NCBI RefSeq assembly: GCF_001536285.1
Contig: NZ_FAOZ01000008.1
Coordinates: forward strand, 332,253-396,252
Reading direction: 5' to 3'
Origin: Parafrankia irregularis
Lineage (GTDB): Bacteria; Actinomycetota; Actinomycetes; Frankiales; Frankiaceae
DNA length: 64,000 bases
Part shown: positions 41,587 to 49,539 of the stretch, piece by piece
Position numbering within the stretch: position 1 is the stretch's first letter
Layout: each line of letters begins with the position of its first letter
The notes under the pieces: model-generated
The model's database searches: none
What the model was told of the DNA's origin: nothing
Seen by the model: only the letters and a program-made list of their open reading frames with translations
Translations under genes and position numbers: made by a program

Positions 41587-41628
41587 GTGGCCCGGGCCGC
41601 GACGAACCTCGTCCGCGGCCCGGGCCAC
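41587..41628. terminator. Bidirectional hairpin terminator
   Basis: GTGGCCCGGGCCGCG (41587-41601) and CGCGGCCCGGGCCAC (41614-41628) pair perfectly over 15 bp, between the convergent dehydrogenase and livF. TCTCGTT follows on the plus strand. The 12-base loop is long, but the stem is very strong. Confidence 0.85.
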
Positions 41629-41674
41629 TCTCGTTGGATCTGTCTGTCGTCGGAGCCGTTCGAACGCCGCTGTC

Positions 41675-42400
41675 TCAGGCGGCCGCCGCGCCGGCGGTGA
41701 CCGAACCGAGGTAGGCGGCTTCCAGCTCAGCCCGGCGCTCGGCCAGCTCGGCCCGGGTACCCGACAGGGTGATCTCCCCACGGTGCAGGACGTACGCCCG
41801 GTCGGCGGCTTCGAGCGCCAGGAACAGGTGCTGTTCCACCAGGACGACCGCCAGCCCCTGCTCGGTGGCCAGCCGGCGCAGGATGTCGACGAGCCGCTGG
41901 CAGATCTTCGGCGCCAGGCCCAGGCTCATCTCGTCCACCAGCAGGACCTTCGGCCGCTGGTGGACGGCGCGGGCCAGCGCGAGCATCTGCTGCTCCCCAC
42001 CGGAGAGCAGGCCGGAGCGCCGGTCGAGCAGCCGTTCGAGCTCGGGGAACAGCTCGAGCACCCGGCGCAGGTCACGTGCCCGGCGCGCACCCGCGACCGC
42101 GAGGTTGTCGCGCACCGACAGGTTCGCGAACAGCGCGCGCTCCTCGGGGACATGGCCCACCCCGGCCCGGGTCACCGCGCGTGGATGGTGCGCCGCCACG
42201 GCCTTGCCACCGACCGACACCTCCCCCGCGCGGGCCCGGACCAGCCCCGAGATCGTCAACAGGGTGGTCGTCTTGCCCGCCCCGTTGCGCCCCAGCAGCG
42301 CGACGATCTCGCCCGGGAGGACCTCGAACGAGATCCCCCGGATCACCGGGGCCGAGCCGTACCCCGCGGAAAGTCCGGTCACGGCGAGTGCAGCTGTCAT
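41675..42400 (-). CDS. livF: ABC transporter ATP-binding protein, LivF type
   Basis: This 241-residue ATPase has Walker A GRNGAGKTTTL, the LSGGEQQMLALARAV signature, Walker B VLLVDEMSLGLAP, and the LivF-typical GVGHVPEERALF and VVLVEQH. It powers a branched-chain amino-acid-type importer. The ATG at 42400 overlaps the livG stop by four bases. It is the last gene of the operon for substrate-binding protein, fused permease, LivG and LivF. Confidence 0.93.
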   Translation of the reverse strand: MTAALAVTGLSAGYGSAPVIRGISFEVLPGEIVALLGRNGAGKTTTLLTISGLVRARAGEVSVGGKAVAAHHPRAVTRAGVGHVPEERALFANLSVRDNLAVAGARRARDLRRVLELFPELERLLDRRSGLLSGGEQQMLALARAVHQRPKVLLVDEMSLGLAPKICQRLVDILRRLATEQGLAVVLVEQHLFLALEAADRAYVLHRGEITLSGTRAELAERRAELEAAYLGSVTAGAAAA

Positions 42401-43188
42401 GGTGACTTCTCCTGTCTCTCGCTCTGCCGCTCGTCCAGGTCCACGCCCGCCCCGGCCCCGTCGTGGTCCGCACCGTCGTGGTCCGCGCCGTCTCCCGCGG
42501 TGCCGAGGTAGGCGGCCCGGACCGCGGCCGACGCGCTGACCTCGGCCGGCCCGCCGGCGGCGATCACCCGGCCGAACTCGAGGACGTACACCCGGTCGCA
42601 CACGGAGAACACGAGATCGACGTCGTGGTCGATGAGCAGGACGGCCCGCTCCCCCGTCGCCATCGCCCGGATCGGATCGGCGAGCGCCGCCGACTCCCGG
42701 CTGTCGAGGCCGGCCGCGGGCTCGTCGAGCAGCAGCAGCCGCGGCCGGCTGGCCAGCGCACGCGCCAGCGCCAGCAGCCGCTGCTGCCCGTGGGACAGGT
42801 CCGGGGGGAACGCCCCGGCATGGTCCGCGAGGCCGAACCGGTAGAGCAGCGCGGCGGCCTCCTGCCGCCCGCCGGGACGCCGGCCGTGCCCGATCAGCAC
42901 GTTCTCGGTGAGGGACAGGTCGTCGAACAGCTCCAGGTGCTGGAACGTCCGCACCAGGCCGAGGGCCGCCCGCCGGTGCGCGGGCAGCCCCTGGATCTGC
43001 TGGTCACCGAAGTGGATGGTGCCGGTGGCCGGCACGAACCCGCTGACGGCGTCGATGAACGTCGTCTTGCCTGCGCCGTTCGGCCCGATCAGCCCGACCA
43101 CCTCGCCCGCGGCCACGGACATCGTGACCTCGTCGAGCGCCCGGATCCCACCGAAGGCGACACCGACCCGCTCAGCCCGCAGCAACAT
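42397..43188 (-). CDS. livG: ABC transporter ATP-binding protein, LivG type
   Basis: This 263-residue ATPase has Walker A GPNGAGKTTFID, VRTFQHLELFDDLSLTENVL (LivG style), signature DLSHGQQRLLALARAL with His in place of the usual second Gly residue, Walker B LLLLDEPAAGLD, and the LLIDHDVDLVFSVCDRVYVL switch. The last 40 residues are an Asp/His-rich repeat (GADHDGADHDGAGAG) and are not part of the usual fold. It overlaps the fused permease by 17 bp and livF by four. Confidence 0.92.
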   Translation of the reverse strand: MLLRAERVGVAFGGIRALDEVTMSVAAGEVVGLIGPNGAGKTTFIDAVSGFVPATGTIHFGDQQIQGLPAHRRAALGLVRTFQHLELFDDLSLTENVLIGHGRRPGGRQEAAALLYRFGLADHAGAFPPDLSHGQQRLLALARALASRPRLLLLDEPAAGLDSRESAALADPIRAMATGERAVLLIDHDVDLVFSVCDRVYVLEFGRVIAAGGPAEVSASAAVRAAYLGTAGDGADHDGADHDGAGAGVDLDERQSERQEKSP

Positions 43189-45238
43189 GCGGATTCACCT
43201 CCTTCGTGGTGGTGGTCGGCTCCGCCCCAGCGATCGGCTCCGTCGTGACGATCGGCTCCGCCCCAGCGATCGGTTCCGTCGTGACGGTCGGCTCCGTCGC
43301 CGTGGTCGTCCGCCTGGCCAGCTGCCGCAGCCGCGGGGTGAGCCGCTGCCGGGTCAGGCCGGCGAGCCCGTCCGGGCTGCGGATCGCGACGATGATCAGA
43401 CCGATCGAGAGGATCAGGGTCTCGTAGTCACCCAGGCCCGCCCACTCGTGCAGGGCGACCGAGACCAGGCCGCCCGAGTAGAGGGTGCCGCCGACCAGTG
43501 CGCCCGACACGCTGGTGATCCCGCCGAGGTAGACCGCGACGAGCAGGCCCAGCGAGGTGAAGGTGCTGTAGGAGGCATACGACAGCTGGCCCTGCTGGTA
43601 GGCGAGCAGGGTGCCGCCGACGCCGGCGAGCGCCGAGGAGATCGCCGCGCCGGTCAGCTTCACCCGGGCGGCGTTGATGCCCGCCGCCGCGGCGGCCCGT
43701 TCGCTGCCGCGCACCGCGAGCATTCGCCGGCCCAGTTCGTGGCGCCGCAGCGCGGCGACCCCGAGGGCCGCGGCGACGGTGACCACCAGTACGAAGTAGC
43801 CGAACGTGACCCGGGGGAAGTCCTCGGCGCCGCCCCGGATGCCCAGCGAGAACCCGAAGATCTCCGGCTGGGGCACCGTGGAGCCGCTCAGGCCGCCGGT
43901 GACCTTGGGATTCTTGAAGATGAACTCCTCGATCGCCACCGCGGCGGCCAGCGTCACGACCGCCAGGTGCAGGCCACGGACCCGCAGCGCCGGCACCGCG
44001 ACGAGCAGGCCGAGCGCGGTGGCCGCCAGCACGGCGATCAGCGGCCCCACCGGGAACGGCACGCCGCCGTCGGCGGTCACCTTGCTGAGGGTGAACCCAG
44101 CGACGCCCGCCAGCGACATCTGCGCCAGCGAGATCTGGCCGACGAAGCCGGTCAGCACCACCAGGGAAAGGCACAGGACCGCCGCCACCCCACTGGTGAT
44201 CATCCCGAGCCGCCACTGGCTCGACAGCAGGGGCAGCAGGATCGCGGCGGCGACCACCGCCGCGGCGATCGGCACCGGCCGCAGCCGGCCGGCGGGTGCC
44301 GGCGGGAGCCGGTCCTGGGCGGTGCCGCGGCCGGGCAGCCGCCGGCCCGCCACCATCAGCATCAGCACGACCAGCAGGAACGGCAGGCCCTGCTTGAGGC
44401 CGTTCTGCGGTAGCCAGCTGAACTCACGGGTCAGGTAGAGCAGCCCGGACTGCAGGCCCCCGAGCGCCAGCCCGGCGACGGCGGCGACGGCCACCGAGCT
44501 GAGCCGGCCGACCAGCGCCGCGCCGAGCGCGGGCACGATCAGCAGCGTGAAGCTGCCCGCCTCCAGCGAGGTGGTCGGTGCGATCAGGATGCCGACCACG
44601 GTCACGACGGCCCCGGCGAGCAGCCAGCTGACGGCGGCCAGCCAGCGGGGCCGCAGGCCCAGCAGGATGGCCGCCTTCTCGTTCTCGGCGGCACCGCGGG
44701 TGGCCTTGCCGAACCGGGTGCGGGTCGACCACAGATGCAGCGCGGCGGCGAACAGCAGCGCGATGGCGGCGAGGTACAGGCGGTCCCGCGGCAGCGTCGC
44801 CCCGAGGACCGTGACCGGCTCGTTCGGCAGGATGGCCGCCACCGACCGCGGCGCGGACCCGAAGCGCTGCAGAATCAGTGCCTGCACCGCCAGCATCACG
44901 CCCACCGAGGCGACCACCCGCGCCAGCGGCGGCGCGGCGTGCAGCGGCGCGAAACACAGCAGGTAGATCAGAAGTGTGAACAGCAGCGCGTGCGCCAGCA
45001 CCAGCAGCATGCACAGCGCCACGGACGGTTCGGTCCCGAGGTCGATGTGGCCGACGGGCAGCACGAGAATCCCGTGCCGGCGCAGGTCCGCGTACTGCAG
45101 GACACCGAACAGGGCGGTCGCCCCGAAACCGAAGTGGATGACGCCCGAGGCTCGGTGGACGAGCACGATCCCCGTCGCGAATGCGGCGTAGATCGCGCCC
45201 GACCCGAGTCCCAGGATCACGAACGACAGGAAGTCCAC
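43172..45238 (-). CDS. Fused branched-chain-type ABC permease (LivH-LivM in one chain)
   Basis: This 688-residue membrane protein joins both permease subunits. Residues 1-300 are LivH-like (LGLGSGAIYAAFATGIVLVH, RTRFGKATRGAAENEKAAIL, IVPALGAALVGRLSSVAVAA). Residues 320-640 are LivM-like (LTGFVGQISLAQMSLAGVAG, RVRGLHLAVVTLAAAVAIEE, LAVRGSERAAAAAGINAARV, YLGGITSVSGALVGG). Each half has about 8 membrane segments. The last 50 residues repeat VTTEPIAGAEP, encoded by a 36-bp tandem repeat. Fusion guarantees 1:1 subunit ratio; such fusions are known in some actinobacteria. It follows the binding-protein gene by 36 bp. Confidence 0.92.
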   Translation of the reverse strand: MDFLSFVILGLGSGAIYAAFATGIVLVHRASGVIHFGFGATALFGVLQYADLRRHGILVLPVGHIDLGTEPSVALCMLLVLAHALLFTLLIYLLCFAPLHAAPPLARVVASVGVMLAVQALILQRFGSAPRSVAAILPNEPVTVLGATLPRDRLYLAAIALLFAAALHLWSTRTRFGKATRGAAENEKAAILLGLRPRWLAAVSWLLAGAVVTVVGILIAPTTSLEAGSFTLLIVPALGAALVGRLSSVAVAAVAGLALGGLQSGLLYLTREFSWLPQNGLKQGLPFLLVVLMLMVAGRRLPGRGTAQDRLPPAPAGRLRPVPIAAAVVAAAILLPLLSSQWRLGMITSGVAAVLCLSLVVLTGFVGQISLAQMSLAGVAGFTLSKVTADGGVPFPVGPLIAVLAATALGLLVAVPALRVRGLHLAVVTLAAAVAIEEFIFKNPKVTGGLSGSTVPQPEIFGFSLGIRGGAEDFPRVTFGYFVLVVTVAAALGVAALRRHELGRRMLAVRGSERAAAAAGINAARVKLTGAAISSALAGVGGTLLAYQQGQLSYASYSTFTSLGLLVAVYLGGITSVSGALVGGTLYSGGLVSVALHEWAGLGDYETLILSIGLIIVAIRSPDGLAGLTRQRLTPRLRQLARRTTTATEPTVTTEPIAGAEPIVTTEPIAGAEPTTTTKEVNPHVAAG

Positions 45239-45274
45239 CGAGCACCTCTCAGGCCGGCCGGTCCAGGGGAACGC

Positions 45275-46492
45275 TCAGGAGGTCGTCCAGTCGCTGGCCG
45301 GCACCGGCTTCCCGCCCTCGATCCGGACGATGCGGACGCTGCCGTTGCACACCGTCGACACCCCTGTCAGCGCGGTCCCGTCGCAGGAGTAGCTGTCGTC
45401 GAGGAAGCCGTCCTGGTCCTTCGAGGCCTTCAGGGCGTCGAGCACGGAGGCGGCGGTGATGTCCTTGCCAGCGCGGCCGAGGACGCCGAACACGGTCATG
45501 GCCACGCCGAAGCCGTTCGTGTGCGAGGACGTGATCTCGTCCTTGGCGACGTCCGCGTAGTCCTTCATCGCGGTCACCAGGGTCGACACGTCCGGGTCGT
45601 CCGGGTCGGTCTGCGGGGAGAGCTGCTCGGTGGTGATCAGAGCGCCGTCGGCGGCGGCCCCGGCCGCCTCCAGGTTCGCCGGGTCGAGGCAGCTGCTCGG
45701 GTAGATCATCTGGGTCCTGATGCCGAGCGACTGGGCCGACTGCATGATCAGCGAGCAGGAGGGCGAGACGAACATGACGACGATCGCGTCCGGCGATCCG
45801 TCGTTGGCGGCGGTGACGGAGGCGGTGAAGTCCGTGGCGGTCGGGGACTCCTTGACGATCTGGACGTCGCCCACCTTCTTCGCGGTCAGCAGCTTCTGGA
45901 GGCTCTCCGCCGCCGCGACGCCCGGCGGGGTGTCGTTGGCCAGGATGGTGACCTTGCCGGCCTTGATCTCATCGGTCACGTAGCTGGCCACGCCGGCGAA
46001 CTGGCCCGGGCTGCCGCCCAGGAAGGCGAAGACGCCGTCGCCGGTCAGATCCGTGCCCTGGATCGGCAGGATCGGCACGTACGGGATGCCCGCCGCCCGG
46101 ATGATCGCGGTGGCGGACGGCCCGGAGAAGTCGAGGCCGGAGATGACGAGCGGAACCTTCGCCTCGACCATCTGGTTGGCACAGCGCTGGGACGCCTCGG
46201 GTGATCCGTCGACGGTGCAGTTGACGAACTCGACCGGCCGGCCGTCGACGCCGCCCTGCTGGTTGTTGACGTACTCCGCGGCCGCGGACGCGCCCGTGCG
46301 CAGGTCCGGGAAGGAGCCGGAGGCGGCCTGCTCCTGGTTGATGAAACCGATACGGATCGGTTCGCCGGTGGCCTTGTTCGCGGCGGCCGGGGCGCTGCCG
46401 CCGTCGTCACCGCCGTCGCCGCATGCCACGGCACCGGAAAGCAGCATGGCCGCCAACGCTAAGCCGCCGACAAGCCTCTTGGGTCGCGTCAT
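45275..46492 (-). CDS. ABC transporter substrate-binding lipoprotein (Leu/Ile/Val family)
   Basis: This 405-residue protein has a lipoprotein signal: KR, a hydrophobic stretch, and the lipobox LSGAVAC with Cys24 as the lipid site. The mature part is a type I periplasmic-binding fold: IRIGFINQEQAASGSFPDLR, TGASAAAEYVNNQQGGVDGR, ILPIQGTDLTGDGV, KVTILANDTPPGV and NDGSPDAIVVMFVS. It captures the compound outside and feeds the fused permease. Many catabolic clusters use such Liv-type systems for aromatic or steroid-like acids rather than amino acids. The upstream region carries an operator at 46670-46691, so import is probably induced with the pathway. Confidence 0.92.
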   Translation of the reverse strand: MTRPKRLVGGLALAAMLLSGAVACGDGGDDGGSAPAAANKATGEPIRIGFINQEQAASGSFPDLRTGASAAAEYVNNQQGGVDGRPVEFVNCTVDGSPEASQRCANQMVEAKVPLVISGLDFSGPSATAIIRAAGIPYVPILPIQGTDLTGDGVFAFLGGSPGQFAGVASYVTDEIKAGKVTILANDTPPGVAAAESLQKLLTAKKVGDVQIVKESPTATDFTASVTAANDGSPDAIVVMFVSPSCSLIMQSAQSLGIRTQMIYPSSCLDPANLEAAGAAADGALITTEQLSPQTDPDDPDVSTLVTAMKDYADVAKDEITSSHTNGFGVAMTVFGVLGRAGKDITAASVLDALKASKDQDGFLDDSYSCDGTALTGVSTVCNGSVRIVRIEGGKPVPASDWTTS

Positions 46493-46669
46493 CTATCTCT
46501 CCAATACAAGACCGGGGTTCGAAGGCATGCGAAAGGAGCACCTGGCCGCCGCCTGGCGCCGGACAGGTACAGGAACACACGTCGAGGAATGCCTGTGGGC
46601 GCCTTCCGCGGCGGGGTCCCGGGTCCGACCAGAGGAAGGCGTGCAGGTGGGTGGGTACCAGTGTCGGAA

Positions 46670-46691
46670 CAACCTAAAGGCATTTGGTTAA
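46670..46691. promoter_or_regulatory. TetR-type operator, site 3 (importer/TetR region, inverted)
   Basis: On the minus strand it reads AACCAAATGCCTTTAGGTT (46671-46689), matching the other sites. It lies 178 bp upstream of the binding-protein gene and 402 bp before the TetR gene at 47093, so it can serve either. Confidence 0.65.
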
Positions 46692-46804
46692 CCTGGCAAG
46701 ACCCATCCCGGGGACATCTGGACGCCCCCGGATCGGCACGACTGCCAGCCCGTCAGGCCGGACCGAGCCGGCCTCCAGCCCGCAGTCGCCAGCGCCCGGC
46801 GCGC

Positions 46805-46874
46805 GAGCAGGCGAGCAGGCGAGCAGGCGAGCAGGCGAGCAGGCGAGCAGGCGAGCAGGCGAGCAGGCGAGCAG
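46805..46874. repeat. Eight tandem copies of GAGCAGGC (8-bp minisatellite)
   Basis: Eight perfect 8-bp units run from 46805 to 46868, plus a partial GAGCAG. The array lies in the 600-bp space between the binding-protein gene and the TetR gene. No gene is seen in this space; apart from the repeat and the operator nothing stands out. An 8-bp unit changes frame or spacing with each copy gained or lost. Confidence 0.95.
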
Positions 46875-47092
46875 AGGGTCACCCAGGGCGACGGCGGGCG
46901 TCATCCCACCAGGAAACGCACAGGAGCCCGACCGGTGGGCAGCCGGCCCCGGACCGGCTGCGGCGCCGATTCTCACCAGCGCCCGGCGACCAGCCTCCCC
47001 AACAAAGCCCGACTGTGACGGCGGGCACATTTCGGCCGCATTGCAAAGATGACCGGGACCCGACACCGGGCCATCCGGGCATAATCCTCCCC

Positions 47093-47737
47093 ATGCCACG
47101 CCCGAGCCGCCCGCTCCTGAGCCGGAAAAGCATTGTCGCGACATCCCTCGAACTTATCGACAGGGACGGTCTCGCGACTTTCAGCATGCCGGGCCTCGCC
47201 AGCGCGATGTCCGTTCGGGCGGCTTCTCTTTACCATCATTTCCGCGACAAGGCGGAGATTCTCTCCGAGGTCGCCCGGTACATGGTCTCGCAGACCGCGA
47301 TCCCGGCCCGGCCGAGCCGGGACGAGTGGCAGGAGTGGTTCGTGTCACTGGCGGCGAACCTGCGGGACGTCCTGCTGGAGCACCCCCACGCGGCCCCGCT
47401 GATGCTGCAGTTCCCGCCCCGCGACATCCTGGTCGCCGTCACCGAGAACTCCGCCGCCGTGCTGGTCGAGTACACCGACTTCCCGAGCTACGTGCACATC
47501 CTGATTCTCGACACGCTGGAGAAGGTCACCCTCGGCGCCGCGCTGTCGGAGGTCATGAAGGCCCCGGAGAAGCGGGATCTCATTTATCCGCACGTTGACC
47601 ACGTCGAGCACCCGATCCTCACCCGCGGGCTCGCGTCCAATCCGTGGACGGTGGACGAGATATTCCGCGAGTCGGTACGGGCACTGCTCGCCGGAGTCGC
47701 GACCCGGTTCGAGCAGCCGCGGGTCGGCTCTCCGTGA
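47093..47737 (+). CDS. TetR family regulator (candidate master regulator, paralogue 1)
   Basis: This 214-residue TetR protein has MPRPSRPLLSRKSIVATSLE, then FSMPGLASAMSVRAASLYHH as the HTH (about 12-57) and a TetR_C ligand domain (WQEWFVSLAANLRDVLLEHP, ILILDTLEKVTLGAALSEVM). It is clearly paralogous to the regulator at 55111-55749, sharing MPRPS-PLLSR, AS-SLYHHF-DKAEIL, W-EWFV and the GA-L-E-MK-P segment. The ATG at 47093 gives the same start as the paralogue; an open frame upstream reads through the 8-bp repeat and is not coding. The paralogues are the best candidates for binding the six AACCTA-N7-TAGGTT sites. Confidence 0.88.
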   Translation: MPRPSRPLLSRKSIVATSLELIDRDGLATFSMPGLASAMSVRAASLYHHFRDKAEILSEVARYMVSQTAIPARPSRDEWQEWFVSLAANLRDVLLEHPHAAPLMLQFPPRDILVAVTENSAAVLVEYTDFPSYVHILILDTLEKVTLGAALSEVMKAPEKRDLIYPHVDHVEHPILTRGLASNPWTVDEIFRESVRALLAGVATRFEQPRVGSP

Positions 47738-47837
47738 CCGCCACCTGATCACCCCCGGATCGCCCACACCCGACATCGCGCACTCGTCACCGGCCGCAGC
47801 GATCAGGCGACCGGTTGACCGGCCATCCCGACCCCAT

Positions 47838-47859
47838 TAACCTACAGCCTGTAGGTATC
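47838..47859. promoter_or_regulatory. TetR-type operator, site 4 (aldehyde dehydrogenase operon)
   Basis: AACCTACAGCCTGTAGGTA (47839-47857) has the clearest palindrome: ACCTACAG-CC-TGTAGGT with perfect 8-bp arms. It is downstream of the TetR gene and 114 bp before the aldehyde dehydrogenase start. Confidence 0.75.
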
Positions 47860-47972
47860 TGGCGTCGGGATGAGGACGAGTGCCGTCCCGCCGCCAGACC
47901 GATTCCCTGAGCACGAGCCGATCCGCCGCACCGCGACGGATGGCCGGCCGGTCGGTTCGCGGAGGTGCCGGA

Positions 47973-49403
47973 TTGGACAGGTCGACTCTCTTCATCGACG
48001 ACCAGTGGCTGGCTGCGCCACGGACGGTGGACGTGCTGGAAGCGGCCACCGAGAAGACGCTCGGCCAGGTCGCGCTCGCCGGGCCCGCCCAGATCGACCT
48101 CGCGGTGGCGGCGGCACGGCGAGCGCTGCGCGGCCCGTGGGCCGTGCTGACCGGCCCCGAGCGCAGCGACCTGCTGAAGCGCTTCGCCGCCGAGCTGCGC
48201 GCCCGCGCGGCCGACACGGCCGTACTGGTCAGCCAGGAGAACGGGATGCCGATCCGGCTGTCCCGCGCCGCCAACGGCTACAGCCCCGCGATGATGGTCG
48301 ACTACTACGCGGATCTGATCAGGGACGAAGCACCCGACGAGATCCGGGCCGGCGTCCCGCGCGGGAGGACGATCGTCCAGCACCGCCCGGTCGGCGTCGT
48401 CGCCGCGATCACCCCGTGGAACTACCCGCAGCCGCTCGCCGCGATGAAGATCGCCCCGGCGCTGGCGGCCGGCTGCACCGTCGTGCTCAAGCCGGCTCCG
48501 GAGACCACGCTCGACGCACTGGTGTTCGCCGAGGCCGCGCTCGCCGCCGGCCTGCCCCCGGGGGTGCTCAACATAGTGCCGGGTGACCGGGACGCCGGTT
48601 CGTATCTCGTCGCCCATCCGGGCATCGACAAGGTCGCCTTCACCGGCTCGACCGCCGCCGGCCGGGCCATCGGCGAGGCCTGCGGGCGGCTGCTGCGTCC
48701 CGTCACCCTGGAGCTCGGCGGCAAGTCCGCCGCGATCGTCGCCGCCGACGCCGACCTGGACCTGTTCGCGGCCCGCCTGCCCGAGGTCTCACTGGCGAAC
48801 AACGGCCAGACCTGCCACGCCTGCACCCGCATCCTCGCCCCCCGCGCCCGGTACGACGAGGTCGTGGACGCCGTCACGGAAACGGTGCGCGGCCTGACGA
48901 TCGGGGACCCGCTGGAGCGGTCGACCGCGATCGGGCCGCTGGTCAGCGCGGCGCAGCGGGAGCGGGTGCTCGGCTATGTCGAGGCGGGGCGGGCCTCCGG
49001 GGCACGGCTGACGGTCGGCGGTGGCCGGCCCGCGGAACAGCCCGTCGGCTGGTTCGTCGAGCCGACCGTGTTCGCCGATGTCGACAACACCAGTGTCATC
49101 GCCCGCGAGGAGATCTTCGGCCCGGTTCTCTGCGTCATCCCCTACCGGGACGAGGACGAGGCGGTGGCCCTCGCCAACGACTCCGACTTCGGCCTGGCCG
49201 GCTCCGTCTGGACCACCGACACCGAACGCGGCCTGGCACTCGCCGACCGGATCGAGACCGGGACCATCGGCCTCAACCACTACGCGCTCGACCTGGGTGC
49301 ACCGTTCGGCGGGACCAAGGCCAGCGGCCTGGGCTGGGAGCTCGGGCCCGAAGGCCTCGCCCCCTACCGGCGGCACCGCTCGGTGTATCTGGCACCGGAA
49401 TGA
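47973..49403 (+). CDS. Aldehyde dehydrogenase (NAD(P)-dependent)
   Basis: This 476-residue protein has the full ALDH signature: AAITPWNYPQPLAAMKIAPA, VVLKPAPETTLDAL, FTGSTAAGRAIGEACG, the catalytic Glu in VTLELGGKSA, the catalytic Cys in NNGQTCHACTRIL, and EEIFGPVLCVIPY. It oxidises an aldehyde to the acid or, in some families, to the CoA ester. The TTG at 47973 is preferred, because GGAGG (47961-47965) precedes it and the product then starts LDRSTLFIDDQW; a GTG at 47880 is the longer alternative. Upstream is operator site 4. The next genes encode a thiolase-like protein and its DUF35 partner. Confidence 0.9.
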   Translation: MDRSTLFIDDQWLAAPRTVDVLEAATEKTLGQVALAGPAQIDLAVAAARRALRGPWAVLTGPERSDLLKRFAAELRARAADTAVLVSQENGMPIRLSRAANGYSPAMMVDYYADLIRDEAPDEIRAGVPRGRTIVQHRPVGVVAAITPWNYPQPLAAMKIAPALAAGCTVVLKPAPETTLDALVFAEAALAAGLPPGVLNIVPGDRDAGSYLVAHPGIDKVAFTGSTAAGRAIGEACGRLLRPVTLELGGKSAAIVAADADLDLFAARLPEVSLANNGQTCHACTRILAPRARYDEVVDAVTETVRGLTIGDPLERSTAIGPLVSAAQRERVLGYVEAGRASGARLTVGGGRPAEQPVGWFVEPTVFADVDNTSVIAREEIFGPVLCVIPYRDEDEAVALANDSDFGLAGSVWTTDTERGLALADRIETGTIGLNHYALDLGAPFGGTKASGLGWELGPEGLAPYRRHRSVYLAPE

Positions 49404-49435
49404 GCGGTACCGGAGGATATGGCACCGCGGCAGGC

Positions 49436-49500
49436 GGTTCCGCGGAACCGCGGCTCCGCGGAACCGTGCCGTGTCATGCGGCTCCGTGGAACCGCGCGGC
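49436..49500. repeat. GGTTCCGCGGAACC palindrome and variants in leader of thiolase gene
   Basis: GGTTCCGCGGAACC (49436-49449) is a perfect 14-bp palindrome. GGCTCCGCGGAACC and GGCTCCGTGGAACC follow within 50 bp, and CGCGGAACCGCGG links them. The same core is found at 5182-5207 and degenerate at 11659 and 15893. It can form strong RNA hairpins ahead of the ribosome binding site. Confidence 0.85.
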
Positions 49501-49539
49501 ACATGGCACCACGGCACGCAGCACGGGAAAGGAGCGCCG

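Noticed and set aside
46805..46874. CRISPR array
   Set aside because: Units are 8 bp with no spacers; it is a simple tandem repeat.
46589..47092. N-terminal extension of the TetR gene through the 8-bp repeat
   Set aside because: The extension is low complexity (repeats of EQASRRAG); the paralogue starts at the position equivalent to 47093.
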